The translations under genes and the position numbers were made by a program. Shown piece after piece: positions 58,054 through 64,000 of a stretch of DNA of 64,000 nucleotides (within the stretch, counting starts at the first letter, position 1; each line of letters starts with the position of its first letter). The notes below the pieces were generated by a model. That model had not been told where the DNA came from, did no database searches, and was given only the letters and a program-made list of their open reading frames with translations. This stretch comes from Syntrophaceae bacterium UBA4810 (lineage in GTDB: Bacteria; Desulfobacterota; Syntrophia; Syntrophales; Smithellaceae). The DNA lies in NCBI GenBank assembly GCA_002402545.1, contig DHGA01000061.1:1-64000 (forward strand), in the 5' to 3' direction.

Positions 58054-59496
58054 TCAGCCTTTAATACAGGCTATTGCTTTCAGTCTCGCAACTTTTTTGG
58101 CAATACCCGCGTCATGCATCACCTGCACGACATCCTGCAGGTTTTTATAAGCCTCCGGCATTTCTTCTTTGAGTGTCCCTTTGCTGGAAGCCATCACCAA
58201 AACACCTTTTTGAGCCAGTTCCTGGGTAATAGAGCGCCCCTGCGAGGCTTTGGTGGCCTGCGTGCGGCTCATCACGCGCCCCGCGCCGTGGCAGGCAGAA
58301 CCAAATGTCTCTTCCATCGCTTTTTGCTGGCCTGCCAAAACAAAAGAGCCTGTGCCCATATCGCCGGGGATTAAAACCGGCTGACCGACGCTTTTGTAGC
58401 GGGCGGGCAAAGCGTCATGCCCCGCGGGGTAAGAACGCGTCGCGCCTTTGCGATGCACACATAATTTTTTTTGCTTACCGTCAATATCGAATGCTTCAAT
58501 CTTGGCGATATTGTGGCAAACATCGAACACCAAGCGCATGGCTAAATCGCGCGGCGAAAGCTGCAGCGTTTTTTCAAAAAGCTGACGTGTCTGCTGCATG
58601 AGCACTTGCCGGTTAGCCCAGGCGTAATTCGCGGCGCAGGCCATCGCCGCCAAGTAATTTTGTCCGCGCGTAGATTTTAGATAAGCGCAGGCAAGCTGCC
58701 TATCGGGCAGTTCAATGCCGGTTTGTGCCGCGTGCTTGACCATCAGCGCCAGATAATCGTCGCAGACCTGATAGCCCAGGCCCCGCGAGCCGCTGTGAAT
58801 CATCACGGCAATTTGGCCTTTTTGCAGGCCGAAAACATGGGCGGCTTTTTCATCAAAAATTTCCTGCACCAGTTCTATTTCCAGAAAGTGATTGCCCGAA
58901 CCAAGCGTCCCCAGCTGTTCTTTGCCGCGCTCAATAGCTCGGGCTGATACCTGCTCCGAATCAGCTCCTGGCATTATGCCGCCGTCTTCTGTGGCCTCCA
59001 AATCTTCTGGCTGGCCAAAACCATTTTTGACCGCCCATACAGATCCTTCTTCCAGAACTTTCTTCTGATCTTTGCCGGATAATTTTACAAATCCCTTTGT
59101 GCCGACGCCAGAAGGAATGCCCTGATAAAGAGCAGTGGTGAGTTTATCGATTTTGTTTTTAATGTCATCAAGCGTCAAAGTTGTGGTCATCAGGCGGCAG
59201 CCGCAATTGATATCGTAGCCCACGCCGCCAGGCGAAATAATTCCACTATCCATGTCAAAAGCCGCCACGCCGCCGATGGGAAAACCATAGCCCCAGTGGA
59301 CATCGGGCATCGCCAATGAATATTTCACGATGCCCGGCAGGCAGGCGACATTTGCCACTTGCTTTGCGCTCTCGTCGCTTTTTAAAAGCTCAAAAATTTT
59401 ATCGTTGGCGTAGATGATCCCCGGTACGCGCATTTTTCCCGACTGCGGGATCAGCACACGGTTTTCATCAAGTCTTTCCATCTTGATTTCAGACAT
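58054..59496 (-). CDS. rtcB: RNA-splicing ligase RtcB
   Basis: A 480-residue RNA 3'-phosphate/5'-OH ligase. Manganese and guanylate motifs are GGVGYDINCGCRL and GSGNHFLEIE, with the guanylylated His in ACHGAGRVMSR. It heals and joins RNA, as in tRNA or stress-RNA repair. ATG overlaps the archease stop by 8 bases (ATGTCTGA), so the two are coupled; archease activates RtcB. Confidence 0.95.
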   Translation of the reverse strand: MSEIKMERLDENRVLIPQSGKMRVPGIIYANDKIFELLKSDESAKQVANVACLPGIVKYSLAMPDVHWGYGFPIGGVAAFDMDSGIISPGGVGYDINCGCRLMTTTLTLDDIKNKIDKLTTALYQGIPSGVGTKGFVKLSGKDQKKVLEEGSVWAVKNGFGQPEDLEATEDGGIMPGADSEQVSARAIERGKEQLGTLGSGNHFLEIELVQEIFDEKAAHVFGLQKGQIAVMIHSGSRGLGYQVCDDYLALMVKHAAQTGIELPDRQLACAYLKSTRGQNYLAAMACAANYAWANRQVLMQQTRQLFEKTLQLSPRDLAMRLVFDVCHNIAKIEAFDIDGKQKKLCVHRKGATRSYPAGHDALPARYKSVGQPVLIPGDMGTGSFVLAGQQKAMEETFGSACHGAGRVMSRTQATKASQGRSITQELAQKGVLVMASSKGTLKEEMPEAYKNLQDVVQVMHDAGIAKKVARLKAIACIKG

Positions 59497-59905
59497 CAAA
59501 AATCACCCTGGCGCGCCAGCCTTGATCGCGTTTCTCGATTTTCAGCGTGTGGTAGGTGACAGCCTTGATTTCCATTTTCAGATGATGCTTTTTCGCGTCA
59601 TATGGTTCACCCTGCAGTCGCGCGGTAATTTTTTCTTCTTCCATCTCCAGTATTTCGCACGTTTTACAAAGCCAGGATTTGCTGTGAAAAAGATAAAGGG
59701 CTTCGCGCAAAAGATTAATCAGCATATCGGCCGTATCCGCGCCGCTTACGGCAATCTTTTTTTCCTCCAGTTCTGCCACGCTATCGTTTGCCGCGATTAA
59801 ATCAAACATCGCTTCAACGGTCGCGGCGAGCGCTTCTTCTTTAGTGTTACCCCATACCTCAACGCCGATATCGGCGGTATGATCAAGCAGTGTGTAGTTT
59901 TTCAT
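59489..59905 (-). CDS. Archease
   Basis: A 138-residue archease. The conserved N-terminal LDHTADIGVEVWG and C-terminal GEPYDAKKHHLKMEIKAVTY segment carry the acidic metal-binding residues. It promotes guanylylation and turnover of the RtcB ligase encoded immediately downstream. Terminator of the upstream gyrA gene lies between the two operons. Confidence 0.94.
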   Translation of the reverse strand: MKNYTLLDHTADIGVEVWGNTKEEALAATVEAMFDLIAANDSVAELEEKKIAVSGADTADMLINLLREALYLFHSKSWLCKTCEILEMEEEKITARLQGEPYDAKKHHLKMEIKAVTYHTLKIEKRDQGWRARVIFDV

Positions 59906-59952
59906 GAGGCAACTATAATGAATTTAACTTTCAAAAACAAGCGCCGCAGGAA

Positions 59953-59992
59953 AACCAAAAAAGCCCCTTAACTTAAAACAGTTAAGGGGCTT
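59953..59992 (-). terminator. Rho-independent terminator of gyrA
   Basis: AAGCCCCTTAAC and GTTAAGGGGCTT form a perfect 12-bp stem with an 8-base loop; on the minus strand it is followed by TTTTTTGG. Confidence 0.88.
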
Positions 59993-60017
59993 TTGAAACT
60001 TTAAGTGACCGCGAATT

Positions 60018-62489
60018 TTATTCTTCGCCTTCTTCCTCAATTCCGTTTTCGTCATCGCCGCCTTCCGACGTGGTAAGCGCAACGCCAACCAGTTTTTCCT
60101 TGGCCTCCAGATCAATGAGCTTAACACCCTGCGCTACACGATGATGAATCGGTATATCTTCTCCTTTTAAGCGAATGACTTTGCCTCCGTCGCTGATCAG
60201 CATAACGTGCTCTTCGCCCGATACCTGCAAGACACCGGAGACATTGCCTACTTTGGGAACAATTTTTAAATTAAGCGTGCCTTTACCGCCGCGGCTTTGC
60301 AGGCGGTATTCCTTAATCGGCGTGCACTTGCCGAATCCTTTTTCGGAAACGGTCAAGACGTACGTGTCTTTTTCCGGAATTTCCACGCCCACCACTTCAT
60401 CATCCTTGCCCAGGCTGATGCCGCGCACGCCTTTAGCTGTGCGTCCCATGTCACGCACGTCTTTTTCTTTGAAACGAATGGCCAGACCGCGGCGCGTGGC
60501 CAGGAAGATATCCTGCTTGCCAGTGGTGACTTTCACATCAACAAGTTCGTCGCCTTTATCCAGAGACAGCGCGATAATGCCGCCGGAACGCGGATTGGAA
60601 TAAGCGGACAGCTCCGTCTTTTTAATCGTGCCTTTCCTGGTTACCATCACTATAGATTTATCATCATCAAACGCGCGCACGGGCAAAGTGGCGCTGACCC
60701 GTTCGCCCTGCCCCATGTTGATCATATTCACGATCGCCTTGCCTTTGGCGGCGCGACCCGCCTGCGGGATCTGATAAACCTTAAGCCAATGCACCCTACC
60801 GGTATTGGTAAACACCAGCAGATAATGATGCGTGGAGGCGACAAAGATTTTTTCGACAAAATCTTCTTCCTTGGTGCCCATGCCCACCTTGCCGCGTCCG
60901 CCGCGCCGCTGACTGCGATACAGGCTTACCGGATTGCGTTTGATGTAGCCGGCATGCGTAATCGTCACCATCATGTCTTCTTCCACGATCATGTCTTCAA
61001 TATCGATATCACCGCTGCTGGCGACAATTTCCGAGCGCCGTTCATCGCCGTAGCGCTCTTTTATTTCGTTTAACTCATCGATAATTACCTGCAGGACTTT
61101 CTGCGGATCGGCCAGAATGCCTTCCAGCTTGGCCATGAGAGCTTTTATTTCTTTGTATTCCTCGTCAATTTTCGCTCTTTCCAGGCCGGTCAGGCGCTGG
61201 AGTCTCATTTCGAGAATTGCTTTGGCCTGAATTTCGGATAACTTAAATTTGGTGCAAAGTTTTTCCGAAGCCTCCTGCGGATTTTTTGCCGCCTTGATCA
61301 GGGCGATAATGGCATCGATATTTTTGAGCGCGATAATCAGGCCTTCCAAAATATGCGCCCGCTCTTTGGCGCGTGCCAGATCAAACTCGGTGCGCCGCAC
61401 GACGACGTCGCGGCGGAACACAATGAATTTTTCGAGCACCTGCTTTAGATTTAAAACCTGCGGCCGTCCTTCAGCTATCGCCAGCATGATAATGCCGAAA
61501 GACGATTCCATTGCGGTTAATTTATAAAGTTTATTCAGGATAATTGATGAGTTTTCGTCGCGCTTTAAATCAATGACAACACGAATGCCGTCGCGGTCGG
61601 ATTCATCACGCAAATCGCTAATGCCTTCAATTTTCTTGTCACGCACCAATTCAGAAATTTTCTCAATCAGCGTCGCTTTGTTTACCTGATAGGGAATTTC
61701 CGTAATGACGATAGTCTCTCTGTCGTTACGTGCGTTTTTTTCTATCAGCGCCCGCGCCCGCATTTTGATAATGCCGCGACCGGTTTTATAAGCGGAAATA
61801 ATTCCTTCTCGCCCGTTGATAAAACCAGCCGTGGGGAAATCGGGGCCCGGGATATGCTTCATCAGTTTTTCGACTGTGATCTCCGGGTTTTTGATGCAGG
61901 CTATCGTGCCGTTGACAATTTCTGTCAGGTTGTGCGGCGGAATATTTGTGGCCATGCCGACGGCGATGCCCGACGAGCCATTGAGCAAAAGCAGCGGGAT
62001 ACGCGCCGCCAAAAGCGACGGCTCCCGCAGAGATTCGTCGTAGTTGGGGACGAAATCAACAGTTTCTTTGTCCAGGTCGGCCAGAACTTCTTCCGAGATG
62101 CGGGACATCCTTATTTCCGTGTAACGCATAGCCGCGGGAGGATCGCCGTCGATGGAACCGAAGTTACCCTGTCCGTCAACAAGGGGGTAGCGCATGGAAA
62201 ATTCCTGCGCCATGCGTACGATTGTGTCGTAAACCGCCACGTCGCCGTGGGGATGGTATTTACCGATGATGTCACCGACGATGCGGGCGGATTTTTTATA
62301 GGGCTTGTTGTAGCGATTGCCCATTTCATACATGGAAAACAAAGCGCGGCGATGCACCGGCTTTAAACCATCACGCACATCGGGAATAGCCCGGCCGATG
62401 ATGACGCTCATGGCGTAATCCATGTAGGATTTTTTCATCTCATCTTCTATGTTCACCATGGTTGGCTTTTTGTGGATATCTTGTTCCAT
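60018..62489 (-). CDS. gyrA: DNA gyrase subunit A
   Basis: An 823-residue type II topoisomerase subunit. The N-terminal [14 protein letters not shown] and the catalytic tyrosine in [11 protein letters not shown] are present, as is the GyrA box QRRGGRG in the C-terminal pinwheel, which marks it as gyrase rather than topoisomerase IV. The C-terminus is acidic ([12 protein letters not shown]). ATG at 62489 is preferred; a GTG 33 bases earlier is in frame. Transcribed after gyrB. Confidence 0.95.
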   Translation of the reverse strand: MEQDIHKKPTMVNIEDEMKKSYMDYAMSVIIGRAIPDVRDGLKPVHRRALFSMYEMGNRYNKPYKKSARIVGDIIGKYHPHGDVAVYDTIVRMAQEFSMRYPLVDGQGNFGSIDGDPPAAMRYTEIRMSRISEEVLADLDKETVDFVPNYDESLREPSLLAARIPLLLLNGSSGIAVGMATNIPPHNLTEIVNGTIACIKNPEITVEKLMKHIPGPDFPTAGFINGREGIISAYKTGRGIIKMRARALIEKNARNDRETIVITEIPYQVNKATLIEKISELVRDKKIEGISDLRDESDRDGIRVVIDLKRDENSSIILNKLYKLTAMESSFGIIMLAIAEGRPQVLNLKQVLEKFIVFRRDVVVRRTEFDLARAKERAHILEGLIIALKNIDAIIALIKAAKNPQEASEKLCTKFKLSEIQAKAILEMRLQRLTGLERAKIDEEYKEIKALMAKLEGILADPQKVLQVIIDELNEIKERYGDERRSEIVASSGDIDIEDMIVEEDMMVTITHAGYIKRNPVSLYRSQRRGGRGKVGMGTKEEDFVEKIFVASTHHYLLVFTNTGRVHWLKVYQIPQAGRAAKGKAIVNMINMGQGERVSATLPVRAFDDDKSIVMVTRKGTIKKTELSAYSNPRSGGIIALSLDKGDELVDVKVTTGKQDIFLATRRGLAIRFKEKDVRDMGRTAKGVRGISLGKDDEVVGVEIPEKDTYVLTVSEKGFGKCTPIKEYRLQSRGGKGTLNLKIVPKVGNVSGVLQVSGEEHVMLISDGGKVIRLKGEDIPIHHRVAQGVKLIDLEAKEKLVGVALTTSEGGDDENGIEEEGEE

Positions 62490-62558
62490 CTTAGCTTTTT
62501 TCCTCTCTAGATATGCGGTCACGTAATATTTTCAGCAAAAGTAATTTCCTTGGTCGGA

Positions 62559-64000
<1,442 letters not shown>

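Overview
The window is a bacterial chromosome segment, gene-dense, of moderate GC content, with Shine-Dalgarno-led genes on both strands. The gene set fits an anaerobic or facultative Gram-negative of the deltaproteobacterial (Desulfobacterota, Syntrophales-like) type: two acyl-CoA dehydrogenases, an EtfAB operon, a PaaK-type ligase next to an ACT-domain protein, a QueG-like iron-sulfur protein, lipoproteins with lipoboxes and REP-like palindromes. The taxonomic placement is inference from gene content only.

Layout. 1-12.2 kb is ordinary core and transport: a GNAT tail, a Pit phosphate-uptake pair, diaminopimelate decarboxylase, a flavin-binding PNPOx-like protein, a CHASE2 membrane protein, glutamate racemase, a double-domain ThyX-like protein, an MFS exporter, a TauE/SafE carrier, an acetyltransferase, a DUF4124-glutaredoxin and a nitronate monooxygenase. 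12.3-15.7 kb holds integron-type gene cassettes: two sites with attC architecture, a third weaker one, and cargo of two unknown genes, a DUF3800 gene and DNA-3-methyladenine glycosylase I, with no integrase in view. 15.7-17.1 kb holds a PH-like protein, a cupin and a HigBA toxin-antitoxin pair.

18-30.8 kb is an accessory metabolic region: membrane proteins, a CrtC-like lipocalin-fold protein, MaoC-like protein, acyl-CoA/AMP ligase, alpha/beta hydrolase, M24 peptidase, SCP2 protein, then an operon of class-III aminotransferase, unknown protein, glycerate 2-kinase and C69 dipeptidase. Three promoters here share nearly the same sequence through and between the -35 and -10 boxes. One sits before a truncated copy of the hydrolase gene.

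30.9-40.6 kb is the most interesting part: a putative RiPP (ribosomally made, modified peptide) locus. Plus-strand genes encode a nucleotidyltransferase, a PqqD-like leader-binding protein, an HPr-kinase-like protein, a radical SAM enzyme, a formyltransferase, a DUF362 protein, a lasso-type B2 transglutaminase-like protease and a second, B12-type radical SAM enzyme. Between them, on the opposite strand, lie seven tiny genes of 27-31 codons. All encode nearly the same leader (MKxxYExPxLxVYEDL, then a conserved Thr), followed by 6-10 variable residues. The Tyr/Pro/Leu/Thr spacing is that of lasso-peptide leaders, but no asparagine-synthetase-like lasso cyclase is present in the window and the cores are too short for a lasso. 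Each precursor block ends in a copy of the same hairpin terminator. The likely reading is that PqqD binds the leader, the B2 protease cuts after Thr-X, and the radical SAM, formyl-transfer and kinase enzymes modify the short cores into an unknown product.

40.6-64 kb returns to housekeeping: an unknown gene, a YhhN-family membrane protein, a penicillin-acylase-family lipoprotein, a XRE-cupin regulator with acyl-CoA dehydrogenase, two flavodoxin-fold reductases, an acyl-CoA dehydrogenase-EtfB-EtfA operon, a histone-tailed YbaK-like protein, a thioredoxin with two zinc ribbons, a Nudix hydrolase, PaaK plus ACT, a QueG-like protein, RtcB-archease, and gyrA with the 3' part of gyrB running off the right end.
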